This document shows, in pieces, positions 1-8,098 of a DNA stretch of 40,505 nt (its first letter is position 1; each line of letters starts with the position of its first letter). A program made the position numbers and the translations under genes. The notes under the pieces were generated by a model. It was not told where the DNA came from, made no database searches, and worked only from the letters and a program-made list of their open reading frames with translations. Source of the stretch: Candidatus Zixiibacteriota bacterium (GTDB lineage: Bacteria > Zixibacteria > MSB-5A5 > UBA10806); assembly GCA_020348065.1 (NCBI GenBank), contig CP070742.1, positions 2,761,366-2,801,870 of the forward strand, read 5' to 3'.

Positions 1-1071
1 AACGATGATGCCTTAATAAAACTAATGAACGAAATGCTTCGAGAGTTGAAGGTGTCTCATTACTCGGTGTTCCGAATGGACAAAAGGGCTGGCTCCGGAT
101 CACCGTTGTTATCCGGGGGGAGCATCGGTATCGACCTGAGGCTTTTGGGCGATGATGCGGTTGTCACTTATATGGATCCGGACTTCCCGGCAGCGAAGGC
201 CGGGATGAAGCCGGGCTTTATCATTAAGAGTATTAACGGGGTGCCGGTACAGGAAATGATAGACGAGGCGACGGCCGGGGAGGTTCCTCATTCCAATGAC
301 CGGGCCAGGATAAGCAATATATGTGACGAAGTTGTCAAGTGTTGTTTCGGGCAACCCGGGGATACAGTCGCAATTTCGTATGAAGACGAAGCCGGAATCT
401 CCCACGATGTGACGCTTCAAATGAAACAGAGGCCGAACGGCACCAAGATTGCGGAGGAGTTTCCCACGGTTTATGTTGATTTTAAATTCAAAAAACTAAA
501 CGACGATATCGGCTATGTTTACTTCAATGCGGTCATACCCCCGGCCGATTCCCTGTTTGTGGAAGCGATGAAGGCTATGGGTAATATACGGGGTCTGATC
601 ATCGATATACGCGGCAATCCCGGCGGGATGCATGAGATAGGAGAAGCGATCGCGTCGAAGCTGCTGAGCGAAAGCACCCTGTTTTCCTTGTTCCGTTATC
701 GGGACAGCACGGTGCAGGTGACCGTCGATCCGGATCCGCCCATATTTGAGGGGCCGGTAGCGATCCTGATCGATGTTATGAACGGGTCGGCCAGCGAACG
801 GTTTTCAGGGTGTATGCAGGCGATCGGTCGGGCGACAATTATCGGCGAGCGCAGCCCTGGCGTGGTGGGACCATCAGAAATGAAGAAACTTCCCAACGGC
901 GCTTCCCTGATGTATCTGGTGGCGCAGTCTCTGACCCCCGACGGAATTGTGCTGGAAGGCCGCGGCGTTATTCCGGATATCTCGGTATCGCTGGACAGGG
1001 CGGCATTGCTGGAAGGCAGGGACACACAGATCGAACGGGCGATTGACTACCTTGAGAGCGAATTGGATTAA
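1..1071 (+). CDS. S41-family peptidase-like protein (C-terminal processing protease fold), 5' truncated by window edge
   Basis: The reading frame is open to the first base, so the true start lies upstream; the ATG at 25 is probably internal. A PDZ-like segment (about residues 35-100, with 'GMKPGFIIKSINGVPV') precedes a tail-specific-protease core with 'GLIIDIRGNPGG', 'NGSASERF' and the family's usual ending 'GVIPDISVSL...G.D.QIERAIDYL'. Members cleave C-termini or unfolded proteins in the periplasm or cell envelope. The Ser of the Ser-Lys dyad is present in NGSAS, but where CtpA/Tsp proteins carry the catalytic Lys ('GKG' after 'GE.T') this protein reads 'GERSPGVVG', without Lys. It may belong to an S41 branch using another catalytic set, or be inactive. 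It is a single gene here, convergent with the following minus-strand genes. Family assignment is secure, activity is not. Confidence 0.85.
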   Translation, partial: NDDALIKLMNEMLRELKVSHYSVFRMDKRAGSGSPLLSGGSIGIDLRLLGDDAVVTYMDPDFPAAKAGMKPGFIIKSINGVPVQEMIDEATAGEVPHSNDRARISNICDEVVKCCFGQPGDTVAISYEDEAGISHDVTLQMKQRPNGTKIAEEFPTVYVDFKFKKLNDDIGYVYFNAVIPPADSLFVEAMKAMGNIRGLIIDIRGNPGGMHEIGEAIASKLLSESTLFSLFRYRDSTVQVTVDPDPPIFEGPVAILIDVMNGSASERFSGCMQAIGRATIIGERSPGVVGPSEMKKLPNGASLMYLVAQSLTPDGIVLEGRGVIPDISVSLDRAALLEGRDTQIERAIDYLESELD

Positions 1072-1154
1072 TTCCGATCCCGACAATCAATCATGGCGAG
1101 GTTGGATTCTGCCCAATTATTATTAAATCTAATATTGATATTGTTATGCGTATT

Positions 1155-1532
1155 TTACGTAGGCGAAGTCGGCGTGCCTTGGTGAAAGATCAATTGCCAG
1201 GTGTCACCAGCCAATTTCCAGATTGAACTTCTTAGAGAATGGTGTGCCGGTTCTCCCTCGCCCTCGGAATAAACTGCGCGGTATGTAACAAGCGCCACGT
1301 TTGATGCGAGCGAAACCATTTCAAAATCCGTCATAGAAATCCGAACGTTAGATTCTTTAGCAAGCTCCTCGATGATCGATTGTATGTTATATATCCGACC
1401 GCCACTTCCGAACTCCACGAATTCTTCGGCCAGCAGCTTTTCCAACTCCTCGCGGGAATGCCTGACCTCCGGTTGCAGCAAGCGATTCTCAAGATCGTAG
1501 AGCAGTTGCTTGGTCGATTCTTTGTTGCGCAT
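1155..1532 (-). CDS. DUF4440 / SnoaL-type NTF2-like small protein
   Basis: A 125-residue protein with the DUF4440 pattern: an N-terminal helix ('LLYDLENRLLQPEVR'), 'LEKLLAEEFVEFGSGGRIY', then beta strands ending 'SSIWKLAGDTWQLIFHQGT'. The NTF2-like fold forms a cone-shaped pocket that binds small ligands or acts as an isomerase-like enzyme; no specific function can be given. It starts 8 bp after the stop of the upstream O-methyltransferase gene on the same strand, so the two are probably co-transcribed. It is full length for the family and lacks a signal peptide, so it is cytoplasmic. Confidence 0.8.
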   Translation of the reverse strand: MRNKESTKQLLYDLENRLLQPEVRHSREELEKLLAEEFVEFGSGGRIYNIQSIIEELAKESNVRISMTDFEMVSLASNVALVTYRAVYSEGEGEPAHHSLRSSIWKLAGDTWQLIFHQGTPTSPT

Positions 1533-1539
1533 GACGATT

Positions 1540-2556
1540 CTATTTCTGGCTTTTCCGGCCCGTGATCAAACCGAACGCGGAATCGATTTTACGGTATTTT
1601 GCCGATTTGAAACCGGCTTCCTTCAATGAACGCATAATGCTGTCCCTGGATTGGCTTTTGGGTCGGACCGACATATACCCATGCAGAAACCTCCCCGGCG
1701 ACGGCGTTTTCGACCTCGAGGGTGGAGTGCATTCCCTTACTATCATACCACCGTCCGGCAGGCTCTCGTAAGCCATCTTCATCACGCGGGTATCGATATG
1801 ACCTATATTCCAGAACATTATGACGTCAAACCCTTGCGGTATTGCCCTGTTCATATCGCCGACCAGGGTTCTGATTCTGCGTGACATACGCTCTTTGCGA
1901 ATAATCTTCTTTGCAGCTTCACGAACATACTTATAATCGAGGATACAAGCTTTTATATGCGGATTTTTCCGGGCCAGGGCGATAGACATAACGCCCGATC
2001 CGCCGCCGACATCCAATAGCGATCGATATTCCGACAGGTCAAGATTATTCGCCAGGGTTTCCGCGACTGGCTTATCTACGTCGTATAGCGCGTAAGTGAA
2101 ATCGCGCGCCCACTGGCGGTCTTTAAGAGCGAGCTCATAATCGGGCGAGCGCTTTTTGCCGAGTATCTTCCGCCAATCCCTGCCGCTCGTTATCACCTGC
2201 TCCATGACTGCCAGAGCCTCATAATCTTTAATGCATTCGTTCGACCAGAACCGGGTCCAATCGATTGATCGCGCCTGTATAAAATGCCTGTCTGCCAGCG
2301 CGGAGTTTCGGTACAGGTTATTTCTCTTCTTTAAAAGCCCCAGGAAAACAAAAAAATCGAGGAAATGCTCGCAATGTTTATGATGAATCCCAACTAGTCT
2401 GCCGATGGCAGCCGAAGACAATTCTTTTCCACTGAGCTTACGAAAAAACAGGAGTTTTTCCGCGGCAATTACACAACGAGATGCCATGAAAACCGTTTCC
2501 AAATCCAGTTTTTCCAATACCCTCCGGGGAAGCTTATCCAAAGTCAAATTTCTCAT
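1540..2556 (-). CDS. SAM-dependent O-methyltransferase (AcetylserotoninO-MT/CrtF-like), paralogue 1
   Basis: A 338-residue two-domain methyltransferase. Residues 1-100 are a winged-helix dimerisation domain; residues 165-335 are a class I SAM fold with motif I 'LLDVGGGSGVM' (about 180-190), an acidic residue after beta2 ('ACILD') and 'VGDM' after beta3. Relatives methylate hydroxyl groups of small molecules (plant-type O-methyltransferases, hydroxyneurosporene methyltransferase); the substrate here is unknown. His253 in 'FWNIGHIDT' sits about where the family's catalytic base lies. An AGGAGA ribosome site precedes the ATG. The gene lies 72 bp downstream of a close paralogue, with DUF4440 downstream, so a three-gene operon is likely. 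No signal peptide. Confidence 0.88.
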   Translation of the reverse strand: MRNLTLDKLPRRVLEKLDLETVFMASRCVIAAEKLLFFRKLSGKELSSAAIGRLVGIHHKHCEHFLDFFVFLGLLKKRNNLYRNSALADRHFIQARSIDWTRFWSNECIKDYEALAVMEQVITSGRDWRKILGKKRSPDYELALKDRQWARDFTYALYDVDKPVAETLANNLDLSEYRSLLDVGGGSGVMSIALARKNPHIKACILDYKYVREAAKKIIRKERMSRRIRTLVGDMNRAIPQGFDVIMFWNIGHIDTRVMKMAYESLPDGGMIVRECTPPSRSKTPSPGRFLHGYMSVRPKSQSRDSIMRSLKEAGFKSAKYRKIDSAFGLITGRKSQK

Positions 2557-2628
2557 TAGATTGATCTCCTATGGCTACTGATCCGGTTGCGCCGTTTTAC
2601 CTGTTTTTGCAGTTGCTCCATCTTTTAC

Positions 2629-3669
2629 TCATGTCTTTGACAGGCCGCGCTTACGTGCGTTGCCTTTGCGGCCGGTAATTAGCCACGTGTCCCCGTAGAT
2701 TCTACGGCTTCTGACGGCTTTGAATCCGCAATCTCGAAGCATAGTAACCATTTGATTTTTATTCTTCAGCCAGAATGAGTTCGACCTGAGTTGCCACATC
2801 AACCTGTATAACGGAACAGTCCAGTCATCTGTACTATAGTCCTCACATAGGACCACCAAACCGCCTTCCGGCAGGCTTTCATAAGCCAGTTTCAACGTGC
2901 TGCCGCCGCCAATCTCCGCATCACAGAACATAATGACATCATAACCACCGGGAATATGTTCCTTCATGTCACCGACCATGGTATCGATTCGACCTTGCAG
3001 TTTTTCTCTACGGATGATCTTTTTGGCAACGTTGGCTACCGGCTCGATTTCCAGCACACACGCTTGCAGATGTTTATACCTGCGCAGCAAGGCTATAGAC
3101 ATCACTCCCGATCCTCCACCGGCGTCTAAAACGGAAGAATAATCCGAGAGATCCAAATTGTCTGCCAGCGCCTTTGCGTGCGGCAAATGATAATAGTAGA
3201 GCATATGCGTGAAATCATGCGCCCACTGAGAATTCCTCTTCATCTCCTTAATGTAATTTCCACTTTTTATGCCAAGGATCGACGCATAACTCCGTTCGGT
3301 AGTGAGCATCTCCTCCAAGACAGAAAAAGCCCGGTACTCCCGGCAACATTCATCGGAGAACAGCCTGGTCCAGAAGATTGACCTCTCACGAACATAGTAC
3401 TTATCGGCCAGGGCTGTATTGCTGTATAGCTTGCCGGTTTTTTTCAATAATCCAATTGAAACGAGAGCCGCCAGGAATGCTTCTGCACGCCAGCCGCGTA
3501 CTCCGATTTTCCTGCCGATTGTTGCGGCAGACAGTTTCCTGCCATGAAGTTTACGAAATACCTGCAGTTTCTCTGCCGCAACAACGCATCGGGATATCAT
3601 AAAGGCTTGTTGGAGGTCTATCCTGGCAAGAACCTTTTCGGGCAATTTGTCTAATGTGAATTCAGACAA
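2629..3669 (-). CDS. SAM-dependent O-methyltransferase (AcetylserotoninO-MT/CrtF-like), paralogue 2
   Basis: A 346-residue tandem paralogue of the next gene downstream, alignable over its whole length almost without gaps: 'TLDKLP' start, 'SRCV.AAEKL', motif I 'LDAGGGSGVMSIAL' (181-194) and 'VGDM'. The start is TTG, chosen because a strong GAGGAGG site lies 8 bases upstream. At the position of the first paralogue's candidate catalytic His253 this protein has Ile ('FCDAEIGGGS'), so it may use another base or have lost activity. The C-terminus carries an extra basic tail ('GNARKRGLSKT'). It looks like the first gene of the O-methyltransferase/DUF4440 operon. Substrate unknown. Confidence 0.88.
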   Translation of the reverse strand: MSEFTLDKLPEKVLARIDLQQAFMISRCVVAAEKLQVFRKLHGRKLSAATIGRKIGVRGWRAEAFLAALVSIGLLKKTGKLYSNTALADKYYVRERSIFWTRLFSDECCREYRAFSVLEEMLTTERSYASILGIKSGNYIKEMKRNSQWAHDFTHMLYYYHLPHAKALADNLDLSDYSSVLDAGGGSGVMSIALLRRYKHLQACVLEIEPVANVAKKIIRREKLQGRIDTMVGDMKEHIPGGYDVIMFCDAEIGGGSTLKLAYESLPEGGLVVLCEDYSTDDWTVPLYRLMWQLRSNSFWLKNKNQMVTMLRDCGFKAVRSRRIYGDTWLITGRKGNARKRGLSKT

Positions 3670-4016
3670 GTGATTATCCTCCTCTCAATTTATATTGTCT
3701 TCCAGTCCCGACTTCGCGCTTGGGTGAACCGATTAAAATCTAAGCCTCCAGGCCGAATTCCGCCGGGTTTTCCTGTTAGAATAACTTCCCCCGACAAAAT
3801 GAATCCTTTGTTTTGCGATGTCAAGAGAATCAATGGCGGCCCCGATCTCGCTCTCAGCAAACTTTGGCTGCCATAAGCTTTCCGATTCGGATACACTATA
3901 TCAGAATTGATGGAAATCGATGGAAGGCAATAAAACGCGTAAAGAGCAACTGACGGATTTTTCTCGAATCCGAGCATTACTCCGATAAACCGCCCCCGAA
4001 TCGACTGTCAATTATA
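3670..4016. other. Gene-poor spacer with dispersed element A
   Basis: No convincing gene. An open frame at 3690-3977 on the minus strand exists but runs through a dispersed repeat (3835-3870) and has no family-like features. The region joins the 3' end of the hydrolase gene to the promoter side of the O-methyltransferase operon, so it should carry that operon's promoter; I cannot identify the -35/-10 boxes with confidence. Confidence 0.6.
3835..3870 (-). repeat. Dispersed 3' element A, copy 1
   Basis: Read on the minus strand this has the core AAA.TTTG..GAGAG.GA followed by T.GGGGC.GC, shared with copies at 5907-5941 and 17528-17562. It lies about 145 bp after the stop codon of the hydrolase gene, in the same orientation as that gene. 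Confidence 0.6.
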
Positions 4017-5564
4017 TTATCGGTTTTTCAGGTCGTTAAGTATTTTACTTGCGTTCTGGTTCTCAGGATCCAGTTTCAGGGATTTCTCATAGTTTTCAAT
4101 AGCTTCTTCAACCCTATCCAGAGCAAGCAGGGCTTCGGCGTAACTATCGTAAACATTACCTGATTGCGGATTCATTTCCATATTTAGCCTGAATATTTCC
4201 AGAGCAATCTGCGGCCTATTAAGGGCGTACAGAAATCGATAACCGATATCGTTGACGACACTCTCTGAGTAGAATGACCACGAGGGATTGGTTTTCTTGT
4301 ATAGCCTTGCCTGTCCAACAGCCTTCTCAATATCACCGCTGATAATCTGGTTTAGAAACTGATCAAGAGTGGGTCCCGGAGTCACCCCCTGTTTATTCTC
4401 CAGCGTGAACCCTCGGTCCGGGTTCTGACTATCTATTTCATCTATCAGTCTGCGGAGGTCTTCCTGATTGTTTTTCAGATAAGCATTCATGAAAGTCAAT
4501 CCGATCCTGCAGATGGTACTGTAGACCGGCACGTTGGGCAATATGTTATCCCCCCAGTAGGCAATCAATGGCGCCGGTATGTTCAATAGCCCGTATGATG
4601 TGAAATTGACATGTTGCACGTCGTCGAAAAGCAAAAGGTATCTATCGGCCGAGATCTTCCCCCAAACTGATTGATCAAGACGCTCCCGGTATGCTTCGAT
4701 AAATTTAGTCTGCGTCATGTGCAGCCAGGGAGAGGTCATCAGCTGAAGGTCGAACGAGGGATGGTTGCCGGGAAGTCCCGAAAAATGTGAAAAAACTATA
4801 CCGGCGTCCAGAGTCATAATGGCATCGACTCGGCTGTTTCTCATCTGGAGAGGTTGCGCCGCCATTCCTCCCATGTCAAAGCCGATTATACCTATTCGAT
4901 CCCTATCCACATATGGTTGATCCAGAGAAAATTCGAGGACAAACTCAAGATCCCGCACAATCGATTCCAAATCCCGAACCGTAAGCATCACCATGGGGGA
5001 ATTAGTCCCCACAAGCGGGCAGCTGGTAATCACAAATCCATGGCTGGCAAAGTATTCGCAGAGGGCAAAGTGAGTGATCGGATTTTCGTAGTACAAACCC
5101 TGTCCGAATACTATAAGGGGGAACTGTCCCTTCGCCGGTTCCGCGTTCTCGAGGGCATTCGTGCTAAGCATCACCATTGCGCTCAATTGTTCATCTGAAA
5201 GAGCTCTCGCCAGGGGGAGTTTATCAGGTATGATGACCGAGTGCCTGCCGACATGAAAATCCCCTTTGGAGATTTCAATGTAGCGACCGAGTGTCATCTG
5301 CTCCGCTTCCTCTTCTATCGCGGCAGGGTACCAGGTATATATCCGTATGGCCCTGCCACCCCGCCCAAATTCGGCAGAGGTTCTCTCTTGCCCGGGATAA
5401 GCATAAGTTCTGGATTTATCAACAAGATCGTCAAATCTGAGCCCTACGTGCATTTCTCCAAAATCTCCGGCAAAGTCGTCCGAATATACAGTACCCGGAC
5501 CGGATTCGGAGAACGCGTTCCCCTCCATCAGGAAGACAATTGCAATTAATACTCGCAGTATCAT
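4017..5564 (-). CDS. Secreted alpha/beta-hydrolase (PAF-acetylhydrolase/dienelactone-hydrolase-like) with C-terminal TPRs
   Basis: 515 residues: a signal peptide (1-19), an alpha/beta-hydrolase core (about 70-370), then TPR-like helices ending 'AEALLALDRVEEAIENYEKSLKLDP'. The core shows 'QFPLIVFGQGLYYE' (oxyanion region) and 'CEYFASHGFVIT', as in PAF-acetylhydrolase-like esterases. The nucleophile elbow is 'GIIGFDMGG', so the usual Ser of G-x-S-x-G is Asp230. Asp253 ('TLDAG') and a His in 'DVQHVNF' could complete a triad. An Asp nucleophile is normal in haloalkane dehalogenases and epoxide hydrolases but not in esterases, so this may be a different hydrolase or a non-enzyme. Export to the periplasm is expected. 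The ATG follows an AAGGAGGT site by 6 bases. It appears to be a single-gene unit. Confidence 0.8.
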   Translation of the reverse strand: MILRVLIAIVFLMEGNAFSESGPGTVYSDDFAGDFGEMHVGLRFDDLVDKSRTYAYPGQERTSAEFGRGGRAIRIYTWYPAAIEEEAEQMTLGRYIEISKGDFHVGRHSVIIPDKLPLARALSDEQLSAMVMLSTNALENAEPAKGQFPLIVFGQGLYYENPITHFALCEYFASHGFVITSCPLVGTNSPMVMLTVRDLESIVRDLEFVLEFSLDQPYVDRDRIGIIGFDMGGMAAQPLQMRNSRVDAIMTLDAGIVFSHFSGLPGNHPSFDLQLMTSPWLHMTQTKFIEAYRERLDQSVWGKISADRYLLLFDDVQHVNFTSYGLLNIPAPLIAYWGDNILPNVPVYSTICRIGLTFMNAYLKNNQEDLRRLIDEIDSQNPDRGFTLENKQGVTPGPTLDQFLNQIISGDIEKAVGQARLYKKTNPSWSFYSESVVNDIGYRFLYALNRPQIALEIFRLNMEMNPQSGNVYDSYAEALLALDRVEEAIENYEKSLKLDPENQNASKILNDLKNR

Positions 5565-6035
5565 TATGATACCTCCTTAAGTTTATATGTTTCGCCAACC
5601 TGGCCCGCTTTGCTATCCGAATAGCCCGGGACGCCGCGGTAACCGATATACCTTCCTCCTAAATCAATATGCACGTTCGATTGCGTAACAACGACCGGCC
5701 CATTTAGAATTGTTGATAAATCAAATCGCACGGTATTCTCCAGTCATTTAGATATTACTTACGAGATTTTTTCATGTCAAGAACATAACAATTTTTATTC
5801 AGTTGGCAATAGAATACTTAAATCAACTGTACTTAGGCAATCGGCGGCGGAATGATAATGAGACAGATAAGTTCCCAAATTTATACGGGAGCGATACAAA
5901 AGAATAGCCGCCCCGACCTCACTCTCGGCAAATTTTTGTGACTTTTGAATTTGGAATTTCCACAAGTCTTAAATATGTAAACGGAACTTCGGTGTACAAT
6001 TGCAGGTAGTAGCCAATGAAATTTAATCTCAAAAA
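5565..6035. other. Gene-poor spacer, 471 bp
   Basis: No gene seen in either strand. It holds the ribosome site of the hydrolase gene at its left end and dispersed element A (5907-5941). The middle part (5740-5860) is AT-rich and may contain the hydrolase promoter. Confidence 0.6.
5907..5941 (-). repeat. Dispersed 3' element A, copy 2
   Basis: Same core as the copies at 3835 and 17528 (minus strand AAA.TTTG..GAGAG.GA, then T.GGGGC.GC). It begins about 95 bp after the stop codon of the small methyltransferase gene and is oriented with it. Confidence 0.6.
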
Positions 6036-6653
6036 TCAGCGTTTATGGGCCAGTACCCAATGATGGGTTTCGCCGCCCGACTCGACCGTGCAGCCAAATT
6101 CTATTTCAAAGCCGGCAGCGGTGATCAGCGATTCGTTTCTGTCGGAGTCGTAGTGGCTCCAGAACATGTCGACACCCATGTAGTCGGCGAATTCCTCCCA
6201 CTCCCAACTGGCGACTGAGACCAGCATCGTTCCCCCGCTTTTGAGGACCCGGTAGAACGATTCAAATAACCCGGCGTGTGTTTCACGCGGGACATGGATG
6301 ATGGCATAGGTAGAAATTACTCCGTCGAACGATGCCGGCGGGAAATCGAGCCTGGTCATATCCATCTGTAGAAACGTCGTTCCCGGAATGTTCTTGCGCG
6401 CGGTTTCTACCATCGCTGGCGAAATATCGATACCGACAACCTCAAAACCGGATCTGACCAGAAACTCCGCGATAGGCGTACCGGTACCGGAGCCGGCGTC
6501 TAGAACGCGCGCGGCCTCGGGCAGTTTCGAGGTAAACGCTTTCACTTCGGCCCAGTTATCGAACTTCTCCCTTTCGGTGGCGTATAATTCGGCCAGCTTA
6601 TCGTATCCGGCTCTTACTACCTCGATAGCCTGATGGCGGGAATGCTCTTTCAT
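6036..6653 (-). CDS. Class I SAM-dependent methyltransferase (Methyltransf_25/11 type)
   Basis: A 205-residue single-domain methyltransferase. Motif I is 'VLDAGSGTGTPIAEFL' (about residues 50-65), the acidic tip of beta2 is 'VVGIDISPAMVETAR', and post-motif strands read 'FLQMDMTRLDFPPASFDGV' and 'LKSGGTMLVSVASWEWEEF'. It is a typical small-molecule or unknown-substrate methyltransferase without a targeting signal. No Shine-Dalgarno site is visible before the ATG. It stands alone between two gene-poor spacers carrying dispersed repeats, which suggests an acquired or shuffled gene rather than part of a pathway operon. Confidence 0.88.
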   Translation of the reverse strand: MKEHSRHQAIEVVRAGYDKLAELYATEREKFDNWAEVKAFTSKLPEAARVLDAGSGTGTPIAEFLVRSGFEVVGIDISPAMVETARKNIPGTTFLQMDMTRLDFPPASFDGVISTYAIIHVPRETHAGLFESFYRVLKSGGTMLVSVASWEWEEFADYMGVDMFWSHYDSDRNESLITAAGFEIEFGCTVESGGETHHWVLAHKR

Positions 6654-6987
6654 AATAAATCTAATGTAACGGCCAGTACTTTATTTTCCAAGAGGAAACG
6701 TCTGGTTATTATGATTAACATTTGAGTATAAATAATTAATATCTGATTTGGCTGTTAATCTGCCGGGTGCATACCTTTGCCAATGGTGCGGGGATCCTTT
6801 TTGTAAAAAGCGTTCCACCAGCCTGGATTCTATGTAAAGATCGGAAATCGCAATCTCATGTTGATCGGGGGCAAAAATTTTTAAATTGTCAAACCAAATC
6901 CAGAAAGCGTGGTAGCCCACAGCTTGCCGTGGGATCCGATCCCGTAACGCTATTTTCGACTCTTCGCTACGCTATCCCGACGCGGCT
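6654..6987. other. Gene-poor spacer with palindromic repeat
   Basis: No supported gene. A 79-codon open frame on the minus strand (6681-6920) shows no recognisable domain and overlaps a dispersed palindrome at its 5' end. The spacer should contain the promoter of the small methyltransferase gene. Confidence 0.55.
6911..6933 (-). repeat. Dispersed palindromic repeat, copy 1
   Basis: Contains GGTAGCCCACAGCTTGC, identical over 17 bases to 18582-18598. The inner part (6916-6933) is one base away from a perfect 8-bp-stem palindrome with a TT loop. It lies about 55 bp beyond the stop codon of the decayed ankyrin/TPR gene. Confidence 0.65.
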
Positions 6988-7500
6988 CTACCTGAGCGCA
7001 GCTAACTTTGCTCTTGCTTCATCCAATTTCCCAATGCCTGGATCTGCCTCCCGCCACAGGTCGACAGACCGTTGATAGCTGACGACAGCGGCGCTCTTGT
7101 TACCCATTGCTCATAGGACCGGCCTAAGTAGTAGTACGCCATTGTCCTGTCCAGCGCAAAGAAAAATGCCATAAGTCATGCCTTTCAAGCAGGTCACGGT
7201 ACAAATCATTCGCTTTATGGTATTGACCAGATTCGACGAAAGCTCTGGCCAACAGCATTCCCAACTGAAAGTTGCCCGTTCCGGAGCCGATTTGTTCCAG
7301 GCGAAGTGCAGCGCTGGTCGCGTGACCTTTGGCCAGGTCCAGAATTCCCGCCGCCCATTCCTCGTAGAAACGCCCCGATTGAGTTGATGACGCTTCCGAA
7401 CGCAATTGCCCCCGGGCTTCTTCTGCGCTTCCGATCTCACCAAGACGGCAATACAACTCGACCATATTCAACGGCAGTAAGTTCAGTCCTCTGGAGTTCG
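6988..7500 (-). pseudogene. Frameshifted TPR-repeat C-terminal region
   Basis: TPR-like coding sequence is spread over three frames. From about 7500 one frame reads 'GPNSRGLNLLPLNMVELYC' then 'GEIGSAEEARGQL' and 'GNFQLGMLLARAFVESGQY', up to 'LLERHDLWHF'. At a run of T (about 7165) homology jumps frame to 'FALDRTMAYYYLGRSYEQW', and near 7110 jumps again to 'GNKSAAVVSYQRSVDLW' and 'KLDEARAKLAALR', ending at a stop at 6988-6990. Together the pieces make a normal C-terminal TPR tail, so this is a real gene broken by at least two indels, or sequencing errors. A further frame change near 7500 separates it from the ankyrin frame upstream, with which it probably once formed a single gene. Confidence 0.75.
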
Positions 7501-7875
7501 GTCCTTTACGATTTTCATATATGCCTGTAATTCGGCGGAGACTTGATGGACATCCCTTTGCTCTGCATAGATATGAGTCTTTATCAAATGCTTATAGGCT
7601 CGGTCACCCTCGTCGCCATGAGTAGCCCCTCCCAGTCGGTCGGCCCCGGATTCCAATAGATATTTTGCAACCTCCAGCTGATTCGAGTATGCCGCCACGT
7701 GCAACGGCGCTAATCCAGATTCGTCCTTCTGGTTAATACCTTCGGGGGCGCTCGCAAGTAGCCCCTTGATCTGATCGATATTGCCGGACTCAATGGCCGC
7801 TGTTAGATCGCTTTCCGCTACCGCAAACGAGACCGTCAGCAAAACCATAGTAAGACAAAGCAACACTTTGTCCAT
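7483..7875 (-). CDS. Secreted ankyrin-repeat protein, probably a truncated gene remnant
   Basis: 130 codons starting with a signal peptide ('MDKVLLCLTMVLLTVSFAVA') and one to two ankyrin repeats ('DLTAAIESGNIDQIKGLL' and 'SGLAPLHVAAYSNQLEVAK'). The repeat stops abruptly after 'LLESGAD', where a next repeat would be expected, and continues into a helical stretch ('AYKHLIKTHIYAEQRD') before a stop. The downstream sequence resumes in another frame as TPR repeats. I read this as the 5' part of a formerly longer periplasmic ankyrin/TPR protein that suffered an internal deletion and frameshift. A GAGG site precedes the ATG by 5 bases. It might still give a short protein; no function can be assigned. 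Confidence 0.6.
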   Translation of the reverse strand: MDKVLLCLTMVLLTVSFAVAESDLTAAIESGNIDQIKGLLASAPEGINQKDESGLAPLHVAAYSNQLEVAKYLLESGADRLGGATHGDEGDRAYKHLIKTHIYAEQRDVHQVSAELQAYMKIVKDRTPED

Positions 7876-8049
7876 ATTGCCTCGTGCTCATATCCCCGCT
7901 GGTTAGACCATGTTCTTTTCTCGTAGTTATACTCCCTGCTCTACTATGGACGGATCTTCATCCAGAATGTATCGAGAATATTCCTTTGTCAGACTTGACT
8001 AATTATGAGCAATGTATTACCGGATGGGCTGTTGTGCTGCTTTATCTGA

Positions 8050-8078
8050 AGAAAAAAAGCCCGACCAAATCGGGCTTT
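8050..8078 (-). terminator. Rho-independent terminator
   Basis: Perfect 9-bp stem AAAGCCCGA / TCGGGCTTT with a 5-base loop, followed on the minus strand by a run of seven T. No gene ends close by (the response regulator stops at 8601), so it may be the relic of a lost gene. Confidence 0.75.
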
Positions 8079-8098
8079 CAAGATCTATGGCGGGGTTG
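8079..8098 (-). repeat. Terminator-linked repeat piece (element B end)
   Basis: The minus strand reads CCCCGCCATAGATCTTGA directly before a terminator hairpin; at 18680-18700 the minus strand reads CTCCCGCCATTGATATTGA directly before another terminator. The two are clearly related although the hairpins differ. Confidence 0.5.

Noticed and set aside
3690-3977. 95-codon open frame on the minus strand
   Set aside because: It runs through dispersed element A, shows no domain, and the same sequence appears in other frames in the other copies.
6681-6920. 79-codon open frame on the minus strand
   Set aside because: No ribosome site, no family features, and it overlaps a dispersed palindrome.
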